From: Planctomycetaceae bacterium
Lineage (GTDB): Bacteria; Planctomycetota; Planctomycetia; Planctomycetales; Planctomycetaceae
Direction of reading: 5' to 3'
NCBI GenBank assembly: GCA_021732995.1
Contig: JAKFWA010000089.1
Coordinates: forward strand, 1 to 64,000
DNA length: 64,000 nt
Shown one piece after another: positions 44,547 through 53,824 of this stretch (position 1 is the stretch's first letter; every line of letters begins with the position of its first letter). Both the position numbers and the translations under genes were made by a program. A model generated the notes under the pieces. The model ran no database searches. It saw only the letters and a list, made by a program, of their open reading frames with translations, and was not told the DNA's origin.

Positions 44547-44765
44547 CTATGTGCGATTGGCGGCCGCGTTGTCGGCACCTTCTTCGAGCTGCTCCATTCC
44601 TCGATTGAAATAGTTCTTGATCCGGGGCCAGCCGAATTTGATCAGGAAGATGAGGATCGGAATCGCGATCGCGCCGACGATCAGAATCGTTTCGAGACTG
44701 ACCGCTCCGCGTTCGTCCCGATGAACTCGACGCAGCAGTTTTCCGAGGGATGACTCGCGCAGCAT
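44547..44765 (-). CDS. Small Flp-like pilin
   Basis: The 72-residue product has a short basic leader (MLRESSLGKLLRRVHRDERG), then a cleavage-like Gly followed by AVSLETILIVGAIAIPILIFLIKF. The Glu sits at position 5 after the Gly, as in Flp pilins, with Thr where Tyr is usual. A short acidic tail follows. Together with the neighbouring prepilin peptidase this supports a Tad/Flp pilin or minor pilin. Confidence 0.75.
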   Translation of the reverse strand: MLRESSLGKLLRRVHRDERGAVSLETILIVGAIAIPILIFLIKFGWPRIKNYFNRGMEQLEEGADNAAANRT

Positions 44766-44789
44766 GCTGATGTTCCATTCGATCGCAGC

Positions 44790-45026
44790 TTAGAGAAACG
44801 GCCAGGCGATCAACGTGCAGATCATTTCATAAGTGAGCTGAATGATGCGCTTTCCCGTCGGCATCACGAACGCGACCAGCGGCAAGATGACTCCGAGCAA
44901 CAGGATGTAATCCAGCGTCGCAGCCCCGTCTCGCACCGGCCCGTTGTGTTCAAGCTGATCGACCTGCCGGCCACTTGGCCAACTCCGTTGCCGACGACAC
45001 CTCAAGTTGTTTCGACGGCTGTGCAT
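44790..45026 (-). CDS. Second small pilin-like protein
   Basis: The 78-residue product from ATG 45026 has a basic leader ending in RDG, then AATLDYILLLGVILPLVAFV. The position-5 residue is Asp followed by Tyr, close to the Flp Glu-Tyr pair. It ends in a second short hydrophobic stretch (YEMICTLIAWPFL). It lies 24 bases upstream of the first pilin gene and is probably the first gene of this small leftward operon. Start choice is uncertain, as an upstream extension to 45128 is open. Confidence 0.65.
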   Translation of the reverse strand: MHSRRNNLRCRRQRSWPSGRQVDQLEHNGPVRDGAATLDYILLLGVILPLVAFVMPTGKRIIQLTYEMICTLIAWPFL

Positions 45027-45225
45027 GACGATCAACCCGCTCGCAGAAGGGAAAGAGCACCTGCAGCCTATCTTGTGCGAAAGAGCGTTGCCAAGTTCTG
45101 TCAGGCATCTGCCGCACACGAAGCCCAAAGAACTGCCCGCGGAAACGTCCGTCGCTGGGAAAATTGCCCAGTTTCGTTACATCCACAGGCAGGATGCTGC
45201 TCTTCCGCAACGCAGGACAAGCTCG

Positions 45226-46671
45226 ATGACTGAAATGTCGGATGAATCTGGAATCTTTCAGCCCTCGTGGTTTCATCGCCGCCATTTTCTGCAGGACACG
45301 GCGACGGGACTGGGGACGATGGCCCTCTGCTGGCTGCTCGGCTCCGACCGTGCCGCTGCGGGTGAGAGCACTCGACCGTCGCACTACCGACCGCGGGCAA
45401 AACGGGCGATTCACATCTTTTCGCCCGGCGGAGTCAGTCACGTCGACACATTTAATTACCGTCCTGAACTCGAACGGTTGGATGGCAAGAAACTCGAAGG
45501 CAAGGGTGAAATCGACACCTTCTTCGCTTCGCCGGGTGTGTTGCGGAAGAGTTTTTACCGCTTCCGCCAGCATGGCGACTGCGGAGCTTGGGTCAGCGAC
45601 CTGCTGCCGCATCTCGCGACGTGTGTGGATGACATCACCTTCCTGCACGCGATGGTGGCGAAGAGCCCGTCACACTCGCCCGCCTGCTTTCAGATGAATA
45701 CCGGCTTCACGCTGGCGGGCTTTCCGTGCCTGGGAGGCTGGCTATCTTATGGCATGGGCCGGGAGAACGATGACCTGCCGACGTTCGTGGTCTTGCCGGA
45801 CCCGCGCGGACTGGTCAACGGCGGCACGGCCAACTGGAGCAACGGCTTTCTGCCCGCCGAGCATCAGGGCACGGTCTTCAACATGGCCGCGGCCGACCCC
45901 GTGACGAACCTCGTAACGCCAGCGTCCATTCGCCCGGAAAGCCGCCGCGCGGGACTGGACCTCGTCAGGCAGCTCAACACCAGCTTCGCCGCGCAGTCAC
46001 CGCAGGATTCCACGTTGACCGCGCGGCTGAAGGCTTACGAACTGGCCGCTCGCATGCAGGTCAGCATTCCCGAAGCCATCAACCTCAATGATGAGACTCA
46101 GGACGCACGCCGCCTGTACGGACTGGATGATCCGGTCGTCGGTCCGTCGGCCAGAAACTTCGTCCTGGCGCGGCGGCTCATCGAACGCGGCGTGCGTTTT
46201 GTGCAGATCTACAATGGCGGCGCACTGGGCTCACCGCGCATTAACTGGGACGGTCACGAGAACATCAAAGAGAATCACGACCAGCAGGCACGCCTGCTCG
46301 ATCAGCCGTGTGCCGCGCTGTTGAAGGACCTCAAGCAGCGCGGCTTGCTGGAGGACACGCTGGTCATCTGGACGAGCGAGTTCGGTCGCACGCCGTTTAC
46401 TCAAGGAGCGTCGGGCCTGGGCCGCGACCACCATCAGCACGCCTTCACCTGCTGGCTGGCTGGCGCCGGCGTGAAGCCGGGCATGAGTTATGGCAGCACC
46501 GACGAAGTCGGCTACAAACCCGCCGAGCACGCCACATCCATCTACGACTTCCACGCCACGATCCTGCACCTGCTAGGCATGGACCACGAACGACTCTACT
46601 ACCGTCACAACGGCATCGACCGACGTCTGACCGACGTACATGGTGAAGTGATTCATCCGATTTTGGCGTAA
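45226..46671 (+). CDS. DUF1501 family exported protein
   Basis: This 481-residue protein belongs to the DUF1501 family, abundant in planctomycetes and related to the alkaline-phosphatase/sulfatase fold. A Tat-like signal HRRHFLQDTATGLG lies near residue 18. FSPGGVSHVDTFNYRPEL, the VIWTSEFGRTPFTQGASG block and GRDHHQHAFTCWLAG are its hallmarks. The enzymatic role is not established. DUF1501 genes usually pair with DUF1549/DUF1553 genes; the one in this window is about 7 kb away. ATG 45226 has AGGACAAG upstream. The region 45027-45225 between it and the divergent pilin gene shows nothing else. Confidence 0.92.
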   Translation: MTEMSDESGIFQPSWFHRRHFLQDTATGLGTMALCWLLGSDRAAAGESTRPSHYRPRAKRAIHIFSPGGVSHVDTFNYRPELERLDGKKLEGKGEIDTFFASPGVLRKSFYRFRQHGDCGAWVSDLLPHLATCVDDITFLHAMVAKSPSHSPACFQMNTGFTLAGFPCLGGWLSYGMGRENDDLPTFVVLPDPRGLVNGGTANWSNGFLPAEHQGTVFNMAAADPVTNLVTPASIRPESRRAGLDLVRQLNTSFAAQSPQDSTLTARLKAYELAARMQVSIPEAINLNDETQDARRLYGLDDPVVGPSARNFVLARRLIERGVRFVQIYNGGALGSPRINWDGHENIKENHDQQARLLDQPCAALLKDLKQRGLLEDTLVIWTSEFGRTPFTQGASGLGRDHHQHAFTCWLAGAGVKPGMSYGSTDEVGYKPAEHATSIYDFHATILHLLGMDHERLYYRHNGIDRRLTDVHGEVIHPILA

Positions 46672-46698
46672 TCTCTCTCTGGGCAAACAAGGACTGTG

Positions 46699-47649
46699 AT
46701 GAGTCAACAGACTGAGCAAACGGGTTCCGTCTTGGTAACAGGTGGCGGCGGATTCATCGGCACATGGGTGCTGCGTGAGTTGCTGGCGCGCGGTTTGAAG
46801 CCGGTCGCGTTTGATGTGCAGAAGAGCGATGAGCGCTGGCAGCGGATTCTCGGTGACAAAGCCTCGCAGGTGACTTTCGTCAGTGGCAGTTTGCTCGACC
46901 GAGACGCTCTGCAACGCGTGTGCGATCAACATCAGGTTTCGCACATCATCCAGCTGGCGGCGTTGCTGACTCCGCAATGCCAGCAGGATCCATGGAGCGG
47001 TTGCCAGATCAACGTGCTGGGCAGCGTGGCGTTGTTTGAACTCGCTCGGGCGAATGCTGGACGTATCAAGGGCATTTCGTACGCGAGTTCCTACGCCGTC
47101 TATGGTCCCGAGGCCGATGACAGCTCATTGGGCCTGAAAGCTGAAGACAATCGCCCGCCATCGTTCTATGGAGCGTTCAAGCTGGCGGTTGATCAGATCG
47201 CGGAGCAGTACTGGCGGCACTACGGGATCGCGTCCGTTGGCATCCGCCCGCATGTGGTCTACGGCCCCGAACGAACTCAAGGCCTGACGGCTGGTCCGTC
47301 GCTGGCAGCTCGCGCGGCGGTCACCGGCGAATCCTACACGATCGGCTACACGGGCCGGCTGGGTTATGACTACGTTGAAGACGTAGCTCAGGCGTTCGTG
47401 CAAACCGCACTCAACGTGCGGCAGGGCTGGAACATCGTTGATCTGCCCAGCGAACCGGCAACGCCCGAAGAGTTCGTCGCGGCGATTGTGCGAACCGTCC
47501 CGGAGTCGGCGGACCTTCTCCGCGTGAACGGTCCGGCTGTTCCCTCGAACATTCCGCCGAAGCCGCGGTTCATCAGTGAGCTGCTGCCCGACTGGCAGCC
47601 AACCTCGCTGGAGGACGGAGTCCGCAAGACCGTTGCGTTCTATCGGTAG
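46699..47649 (+). CDS. NAD-dependent epimerase/dehydratase family protein
   Basis: This 316-residue cytosolic protein of the extended SDR family starts VLVTGGGGFIGTWVLREL (Rossmann GxxGxxG), with the catalytic Ser region in ISYASSYAVYGPEAD and the YxxxK pair in FYGAFKLAVDQ. GIRPHVVYGPERTQG resembles UDP-glucose 4-epimerase relatives. Substrate could be a nucleotide sugar or another hydroxylated compound. AAGGACTGTG precedes the start; GTG 46696 is an alternative. It lies 27 bases after the DUF1501 gene and may be co-transcribed with it and deoC. Confidence 0.9.
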   Translation: MSQQTEQTGSVLVTGGGGFIGTWVLRELLARGLKPVAFDVQKSDERWQRILGDKASQVTFVSGSLLDRDALQRVCDQHQVSHIIQLAALLTPQCQQDPWSGCQINVLGSVALFELARANAGRIKGISYASSYAVYGPEADDSSLGLKAEDNRPPSFYGAFKLAVDQIAEQYWRHYGIASVGIRPHVVYGPERTQGLTAGPSLAARAAVTGESYTIGYTGRLGYDYVEDVAQAFVQTALNVRQGWNIVDLPSEPATPEEFVAAIVRTVPESADLLRVNGPAVPSNIPPKPRFISELLPDWQPTSLEDGVRKTVAFYR

Positions 47650-47753
47650 CATCCCGAGACTGCGGCTCGAACTGCGGATTCCGCGATTGCCGTCCATTCA
47701 AGTCGGCCCATCTCCAGGCTGGCTTTTCAACATCGAACCATCGCAAGGCCATC

Positions 47754-48479
47754 ATGAGCTACACCTACACCGACATCTCCCGCATGATCGATCACTCGCT
47801 ACTGAACCCGACGATGACCGTCGCCGACCTCGAAACAGGTTGCCGACTGGCCGTCGCGTACCAGGCAGCCAGTGTCTGCATCATGCCGTACTACCTGAAA
47901 CGCTGTGCTGAACTTCTCAAAGGTAGCGGCGTCAAACCCAGCACCACGATCGGCTTTCCTCATGGCGGTCACACCACAGCCATCAAACGAGCTGAAGCCG
48001 AGCAGGCTCTGAAGGACGGCTGCGAGGAACTCGACATGGTCGTGAACATCTCGCAGGTGCTCAGCGGTCAGTGGGACTACGTTCGGCAGGACATCAAAGC
48101 TGTGATCGATGTCGCGCACGCCGCGGGGCAAAAGGTGAAAGTCATCTTCGAGAATTGCTACCTCAAGGATGAGCAGAAAATTCGACTCTGCGAAATCTGC
48201 GGCGAGCTGAACGCGGACTGGGTCAAGACCTCGACGGGTTACGGGACCGGCGGGGCGACGCATGACGACTTGCGTCTGATGCGCAAGCACTCGCCCGCTC
48301 ATGTGCAGGTGAAAGCGGCCGGCGGCGTGCGTGACTTCCCCGGTATTCTGCAGGTGCGAGAGATCGGAGTCACACGAGTGGGAGCCAGTCGCACCAAAGA
48401 CATGCTGGACGAATGCCGCAAGCAACTGGGTCTGGAGCCAATCAACTTCTCGGCTGCGGCAAACTCGGCTGGATACTGA
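47754..48479 (+). CDS. deoC: Deoxyribose-phosphate aldolase
   Basis: This 241-residue cytosolic enzyme splits 2-deoxyribose 5-phosphate to acetaldehyde and glyceraldehyde 3-phosphate in deoxynucleoside breakdown. The Schiff-base lysine is Lys158 in ADWVKTSTGYG. The proton-relay lysine is Lys187 in HVQVKAAGGVRD, and Asp94 lies in EELDMVVNI. The length and IDHSLLNPTMT start are typical. It follows the epimerase gene after 104 bases. A purine nucleoside phosphorylase gene that would feed it lies elsewhere in the window (26.7 kb). Confidence 0.96.
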   Translation: MSYTYTDISRMIDHSLLNPTMTVADLETGCRLAVAYQAASVCIMPYYLKRCAELLKGSGVKPSTTIGFPHGGHTTAIKRAEAEQALKDGCEELDMVVNISQVLSGQWDYVRQDIKAVIDVAHAAGQKVKVIFENCYLKDEQKIRLCEICGELNADWVKTSTGYGTGGATHDDLRLMRKHSPAHVQVKAAGGVRDFPGILQVREIGVTRVGASRTKDMLDECRKQLGLEPINFSAAANSAGY

Positions 48480-48515
48480 GACAGTCAGGTCGCGGAGAAA
48501 CGGACATGTGAAGTT

Positions 48516-49361
48516 TCAGATCTCCGGGGTCAGGATCTTCCGAGCCCAGAAGTAGGCCACAATGTCGAAGGCCACCGCGATCATCAGCATGACCTGCCCG
48601 AGGAATGTTGTGAAAAGGCGTTCGGTGTTAGTCGGGTCGAGGAAGAAGTAGTACAGAGCCAGAATAAACAGCGGCGCGAGTGACATATACAGTGCCGACG
48701 TGCGGGCCTGAGCGGTCTCTGACCGAATTTTGCGTTCGAGTCGCTGCAGCTCTCTGACGGAATGCGCGATGCGGTCGACGGTCTCATTCAGTCGACCGCC
48801 GCTTTCCCGGCTGGCTTCCATCGCGGCAGCAAAGAGTGCGAAGTTTTCACTTCGCAGACGCTGTTTGGTTTCGATCAGGCAGCGTTCCAGCGGCTTGCCG
48901 AGTTGATACTCGCCGATCATCTGCTTGAACTCCTGCGAGATCGGTGGAGGGCACTGCTGGGCCAGAATCTCCAGCGATTGTGCTAACGAGAGTCCCGCCT
49001 TGATCGCACTCGCCAAGGCGACCATCGCGTCTGCCATCTGGTCTTCGATCTTGTTACGACGCGTCTCAGCCATGCGCCGTAACAGGTACCACGGAAACGC
49101 GCCGAGCAGCACGGAAACCAGAATGGCGATGGGCAAGGACCCGGCCAGGATGGTCAGGCCGAGAAACCAAAACAGTACGAAGATCGACCAGCCGATCAAC
49201 CACTTGCGGACGTGCCGGGGATTCATCCGCAAAGACCGCAACTTGTCACGGAAGTCGGCTTCCATGAAGTTCAGGCCGTTGCGGTACAGCTCGTCGCCCG
49301 CCAAAGGTGCCAGGCCGCAAGCCGCCGCCATCAGAATACATCCACCGATTGCTGGCCACAC
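48516..49361 (-). CDS. TadB/TadC-like type II secretion system F-domain protein
   Basis: This 281-residue inner-membrane protein carries the T2SSF domain: DQMADAMVALASAIKAGLSLAQSLEILAQQ-like helices (residues about 105-135) and ESGGRLNETVDRIAHSVRE, with helices at the N-terminus (IFVLFWFLGLTILAGSL) and the C-terminus. It is a platform protein of a Tad-type pilus. No TadA ATPase or second platform protein is present nearby. The GTG start at 49361 follows the DUF1570 stop by 3 bases, with AGGAC inside that gene's end, so the two are probably co-transcribed. Confidence 0.85.
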   Translation of the reverse strand: MWPAIGGCILMAAACGLAPLAGDELYRNGLNFMEADFRDKLRSLRMNPRHVRKWLIGWSIFVLFWFLGLTILAGSLPIAILVSVLLGAFPWYLLRRMAETRRNKIEDQMADAMVALASAIKAGLSLAQSLEILAQQCPPPISQEFKQMIGEYQLGKPLERCLIETKQRLRSENFALFAAAMEASRESGGRLNETVDRIAHSVRELQRLERKIRSETAQARTSALYMSLAPLFILALYYFFLDPTNTERLFTTFLGQVMLMIAVAFDIVAYFWARKILTPEI

Positions 49362-49364
49362 AGT

Positions 49365-50870
49365 TCAGCGTCCTGGAACGAGGCGAATGGATGGCACAGG
49401 CACTTGACCGCTCGCCCACAACGCAGCTTCACGACTGTCTGCCGGAGCAGCCTTCACTCGCACAGAGAACGTTCGGCCGGGGCCGCCGATGCCGCCGGGC
49501 AGCACTTTGGTCATCGCCTGTTGCTGCAATTGTTTCGTCCCGCCGATAATCACTTTAGGAAAGAACCAGTCGCAGTAGGCGCCGCTGTCCGTGTGCACGG
49601 TTACGTAATAGGCCATCTCACGAATGGGCGAAATGTTCTTGAGGGCACCCGCCACGGCCACCACCGAGCCATTACTTTCGGCCGTCACATCAATCGCGGC
49701 AAGATTCATCTGCTTGCTGATGACGCCAGGCAGGTCGTCCCGACTGGGCGTGAACCGTTCCCGCTTGATCGCGGTGTCAAACGCCGGAATGAACTCACGC
49801 TGAAACTGCACCGGCCGTTTTGCGAATGCGGCTTCGAAAGCCTTCGCATGGTCTTCTGGCTTACGATCGGTCAGCGGCTCCATCGCGGACATCGTCTTCA
49901 GGAAACTCGAATACTTGTCCTTGTATTTCGTGACCAGCAGCCAGTGCATGCTCCACGCGTGAAAGTAGGCTTCGCCAGCGAAGATATCGCCGACAAACGC
50001 GGCGTCGTACATACCGATGTCGTCCCAATCGAGATCGCCGGGGATGCGATTACTCATTGCGATCGCCTTGGCATAAGCCTGATTCAGCTTGGTGGGGTCC
50101 GCTTTGACCTTCTCTCCGCTGCCTTCAAATCCGGTGGCCATGCCTTCGACGAACCACTTCGGCAGCGGAGCCAGCCGCGGCAGGACACCCGTGTTGAAGC
50201 ATTGTTGGTGAATCGCTTCATGCAGGGGGGTAGCAAACGTGTGACACTCGCTCATGCGGATATAGAGCGCATTGGTCAGTTGCGAATAGAAGCCCGCGAT
50301 GTTCCCGGCCGAGAGCCCTCTACCGCCGCTTTGCTTCATCGTGAAATCTTCAAAGATCTCGTCGGTTTCGAAGATCAGGACGACCAGTGGAAAACGCGAC
50401 TTGGTGGGCGTGACTTTGAACTGCTTGGCAAAGTTGGCAAACGTGGTCTCGATGGACTTCAGGTAGGTCGCAGACTTCCTGAGCGCCATTTCAACGCGTT
50501 TTTCTGATGACTTCGGCAACGGAGCCATCAGGACGACACCGACAACATAAGGTTCGGTGACAATGCCCCGAAAGTTCTCTTTGCCGAACTCGTTTTCGAG
50601 CTTTTCCAGCATCGCGCTGGCTTTAATGGGCTCCGGATCTTTGCCGGGCACGCGTTGCATGACGGCGGCTTCGGGCACCAAATCGATTGAGCCATCGCTC
50701 TTCTCAAGGGCGAGCACGCCCTGACCTGTGGCGTACAGGCGAGCTTCAACTTCAACCTGTTTATTCGCTTCGTCGCGATAGACGAACTTGTCAGCCCGCG
50801 CGACTGCTCCGGAGCCAACACACAACAACGCGACGATCAGTGCGAACCAGCTTCGCGCCTTCATGTTCAT
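49365..50870 (-). CDS. DUF1570 family metallopeptidase-like exported protein
   Basis: This 501-residue protein has a signal peptide (MNMKARSWFALIVALLCVGSG, cleavage near ARA). A short beta-rich start (KFVYRDEANKQVEVEARLY) is followed by a long region ending in the zinc-type motif ATPLHEAIHQQCF (HExxH) and PKWFVEGMATGFEGSG, which supplies the downstream Glu expected of gluzincins. This matches planctomycete DUF1570 proteins, whose function is unknown. ATG 50870 begins the signal peptide; the frame remains open upstream into the threonine aldolase gene but without coding character. It is followed at once by the TadB-like gene. Confidence 0.85.
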   Translation of the reverse strand: MNMKARSWFALIVALLCVGSGAVARADKFVYRDEANKQVEVEARLYATGQGVLALEKSDGSIDLVPEAAVMQRVPGKDPEPIKASAMLEKLENEFGKENFRGIVTEPYVVGVVLMAPLPKSSEKRVEMALRKSATYLKSIETTFANFAKQFKVTPTKSRFPLVVLIFETDEIFEDFTMKQSGGRGLSAGNIAGFYSQLTNALYIRMSECHTFATPLHEAIHQQCFNTGVLPRLAPLPKWFVEGMATGFEGSGEKVKADPTKLNQAYAKAIAMSNRIPGDLDWDDIGMYDAAFVGDIFAGEAYFHAWSMHWLLVTKYKDKYSSFLKTMSAMEPLTDRKPEDHAKAFEAAFAKRPVQFQREFIPAFDTAIKRERFTPSRDDLPGVISKQMNLAAIDVTAESNGSVVAVAGALKNISPIREMAYYVTVHTDSGAYCDWFFPKVIIGGTKQLQQQAMTKVLPGGIGGPGRTFSVRVKAAPADSREAALWASGQVPVPSIRLVPGR

Positions 50871-51060
50871 TCTTCGATCTGGAGTAAGTGAAGTGCTGCT
50901 GGCCCAAACGCAGCAATTCCCGGCAAGCGTCGGCGAGATTAGCGTCCACTTCAGCGAACGTGCCACAGTTGAATCGCGACGCCATGCAAAACATCCCGGT
51001 TTTACTCCCTCGCGGAAGTCGTCGCGCAGGTCCGTTTCTGGTAGTTCCCGAGCGGCAAGA

Positions 51061-52149
51061 TCAAGCGCGGGCGAACGGTCCGAACGGCAGGCCTCGATAC
51101 TGCTGAAAACCCTCCCGGACGCATTCACGAATCGCCGAAGCTGCCTGCAAGCACTGTTCGCGGCTGACATCCAGATGCGTGCAGGCTCGCAGCGTTTGCA
51201 CGCCCATGCCACCGATCCGGACTCCGCGCTCACGCAGCGCCTGTGACAACTGTCCCGCGTTGCCGAGTTCCTTCGCCAAATTGAAGAACACCAGATTGGT
51301 TTCGACGTTAGAGACCTCGACCTGAATACCATCAATCGACGAGATCGCTTCAGCGAAGGCTTTGGCATTCGCGTGATCCTCGACCAGTCGATCGATGTTG
51401 TTATCCAGCGCGTAGACCGCGGCGGCCGCGACAATTCCGGCCTGCCGCAATGCTCCGCCGAGCATTTTGCGGACGCGACGGGCCTTGCGAATATCTTGAG
51501 CCGAACCGACCAGCACCGATCCCATCGGGCATCCGAGCCCCTTCGAAAAACAGATCGAAACCGTGTCGAAGCCCGCACAGATCTCTTTAACGGATACTTT
51601 TGAGGCGACGGCAGCGTTGAACAATCGGGCGCCGTCCAGATGCGTCTTCAACCCATTGCTGTGAGCCCAGTCGCAAACTCGCTTGAGCTGTTCAACCGGG
51701 TACGCGAAGCCGCCGCCCGCGTTAGTCGTGTTCTCCAGACAGACCAGCCGAGTCACGCACAGGTGCTGATTGTCGGCCTTCACGTGTCCTTCGAGGTCGG
51801 AAACGTCCAGCATGCCCCGTCGACCGGGCAGCGTCCGGCACATGACGCCGCTGAGTGCGGCCGGTGCACCGCCTTCAAAAACCGCGATGTGCCCCGATGT
51901 TTCGATCAACAGTTCATCACCCGGAACGCAGTGCGTGCGGACGCCCATCTGATTGGATTGAGTGCCGGAACACGCGAAGACGGCGGCTTCTTTGTTGAGT
52001 AGTTCGCACATCCGGGCTTCCAGCCGGTTGACCGTGGGATCCTCGCCACCCATGTCATCGCCGACCTCGGCATTGGCCATTGCCTGCCGCATTTGCAGCG
52101 TCGGTCGGGTCACGGTGTCGCTCAGCATGTTGATGACAGTGTCAGGCAT
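51061..52149 (-). CDS. Threonine aldolase (low-specificity type)
   Basis: This 362-residue PLP enzyme of fold type I would cleave threonine or allo-threonine to glycine and acetaldehyde. The start [10 protein letters not shown] and [15 protein letters not shown] are family signatures. The PLP-ring Asp is in [10 protein letters not shown] (Asp172), and the Schiff-base lysine is Lys203 in [16 protein letters not shown]. Substrate stereospecificity cannot be told. It is single on the minus strand and divergent from the response regulator gene. The 190-base gap before the DUF1570 gene shows nothing recognisable. Confidence 0.93.
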   Translation of the reverse strand: MPDTVINMLSDTVTRPTLQMRQAMANAEVGDDMGGEDPTVNRLEARMCELLNKEAAVFACSGTQSNQMGVRTHCVPGDELLIETSGHIAVFEGGAPAALSGVMCRTLPGRRGMLDVSDLEGHVKADNQHLCVTRLVCLENTTNAGGGFAYPVEQLKRVCDWAHSNGLKTHLDGARLFNAAVASKVSVKEICAGFDTVSICFSKGLGCPMGSVLVGSAQDIRKARRVRKMLGGALRQAGIVAAAAVYALDNNIDRLVEDHANAKAFAEAISSIDGIQVEVSNVETNLVFFNLAKELGNAGQLSQALRERGVRIGGMGVQTLRACTHLDVSREQCLQAASAIRECVREGFQQYRGLPFGPFARA

Positions 52150-52337
52150 GTTGGTGCTCTAAACGGAAAATTGGTGAGGCAGATACCACGTTCGGTGGGT
52201 TGCAGGCGTCTGGCTGTCGTGACGAGGGCGCTGCACGGTCCTATAAATTGCTCGCCAGGGGCCTACAATTCGCCGACATGCTAACGGGGCGGTTTGCGGG
52301 CTCCTACCACACCGCGAGTTTGCTGCTTGAGGATTTC

Positions 52338-53768
52338 ATGACGTCGAAGGAACACAACGTTCCGGATCTGAATTCAATTCCGGTTCGCGTACTGATCGTA
52401 GATGACGACGAATCGCATGCTGAGGCGGTCGCCGAAAGCCTCGAACGCGTGGGCTACGAGTGCGTCGTCGCCGGATCGGGTCAGCGCGCCGTGCAGCTCA
52501 TTGAGGGCCAGGAATTCGACGTCGTCATCACCGACCTGAAGATGGACGACGTCGACGGTCTGCAGATTCTGCAGAAGACGAAGAAGGAACTGCCCGACGC
52601 CGAAGTGATTTTGCTCACCGGACACTTCTCGTTTCAGTCGGCGTTGGCGGCCGGCCAGGCTGGCGCGTCGATGTATCTCACCAAACCGGTCGACATTGGC
52701 GAGTTGCGGCAAGCGGTGGAACGAGCCTCAACGCGAGTCCGCCTATTACGGAAAAACGCGGAACTGAATCGTCGGCTCGATGAACGCTTCGGTTTTGAAG
52801 GCGTCATTGGCAGCAGCCCTGCCATGAAGAAAGTGGTGGACCGTCTGCGGCAGGTCGCGCCGATGAACACTACCGTGCTGATTCGCGGTGAGAACGGCAC
52901 CGGCAAAGAAATCGTCGCTCGAGCCCTGCATCAGAACAGCGATCGCAAGAACAAACCCTTCGTGCCACTGAATATCTCAGCTCTGCCCGAAAGCATTCTG
53001 GAAAGCGAACTCTTCGGCCACGAGAAGGGTGCGTTCACCGGCGCGGACAGCCGTCGCATCGGCAAATTCGAGTATGCCAACGGCGGCACGCTGTTCCTGG
53101 ACGAAGTCGGCGAAATGCCGCTGGATACGCAGATCAAACTGCTGCGAGTGCTCGAGAGTCGCAAGATTTCGCGGATCGGTTCGAACGAAGAGTTCGACAT
53201 CAACGTGCGACTGGTCGCCGCGACGAACGCCGACCTGGAAGAGATCGTCAAGAAAGGCAAGTTCCGCGAAGACCTTTATTACCGGTTGAAGGTCATGATG
53301 ATCGTCTTGCCGCCGTTGCGCGAACGCCGGCAAGACATTCCGCTGCTGATCGATCACTTCCTGCGGCAGCTCTCTGAGACCTATTCCCGCGAAAAGCCGA
53401 CGGTGTCTCGCGCCGCGCGGCAGTCTCTGACCGTCTACGACTGGCCGGGAAACATCCGCCAGTTGCGAAACGCCTGCGAAAGCATGTTCGTGCAGGATTC
53501 AGATGGAGTACTGGACATCGACGATCTGCCGGATGACATCCCGCCGATCGATCCCGGTCCAGAAGAAGTCAGCACGGCAGGCACGGGAACTCGCCCGGTG
53601 ATTACTGGTGGTGCCGACTCACTCATTGGACGTCCAATGGATGAGATCGAACGCTATTACATTCAGAAGACGCTGGAGATCACCGACAGCAATCGCTTTG
53701 AAGCGGCAAAGCTGCTGGGTATCGGCGAGCGAACGCTGTATCGCAAGATCAAGGAATTCGGTTTGTAA
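52338..53768 (+). CDS. NtrC-type sigma-54-dependent response regulator
   Basis: This 476-residue cytosolic regulator has an N-terminal receiver domain ([14 protein letters not shown]; phospho-acceptor Asp in [10 protein letters not shown]; Lys in YLTKPVD). Next is an AAA+ domain with Walker [15 protein letters not shown], the sigma-54-contacting GAFTGA in [13 protein letters not shown], and [14 protein letters not shown] Fis-type helix-turn-helix closes it ([20 protein letters not shown]). It activates sigma-54 promoters when phosphorylated. No histidine kinase gene lies next to it, so its signal is unknown. ATG 52338 follows GAGGA. The divergent region 52150-52337 shows no clear site. Confidence 0.95.
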   Translation: MTSKEHNVPDLNSIPVRVLIVDDDESHAEAVAESLERVGYECVVAGSGQRAVQLIEGQEFDVVITDLKMDDVDGLQILQKTKKELPDAEVILLTGHFSFQSALAAGQAGASMYLTKPVDIGELRQAVERASTRVRLLRKNAELNRRLDERFGFEGVIGSSPAMKKVVDRLRQVAPMNTTVLIRGENGTGKEIVARALHQNSDRKNKPFVPLNISALPESILESELFGHEKGAFTGADSRRIGKFEYANGGTLFLDEVGEMPLDTQIKLLRVLESRKISRIGSNEEFDINVRLVAATNADLEEIVKKGKFREDLYYRLKVMMIVLPPLRERRQDIPLLIDHFLRQLSETYSREKPTVSRAARQSLTVYDWPGNIRQLRNACESMFVQDSDGVLDIDDLPDDIPPIDPGPEEVSTAGTGTRPVITGGADSLIGRPMDEIERYYIQKTLEITDSNRFEAAKLLGIGERTLYRKIKEFGL

Positions 53769-53824
53769 ATCGGTCCCTGCAACGATGCTCGACGCAACGG
53801 ACCAGTGCCGATCAAGGGCGATCT

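Noticed and set aside
50871-51578. Upstream extension of the DUF1570 reading frame through the threonine aldolase gene
   Set aside because: The extension is another frame of a clear PLP-enzyme gene; the signal peptide at 50870 marks the true start.
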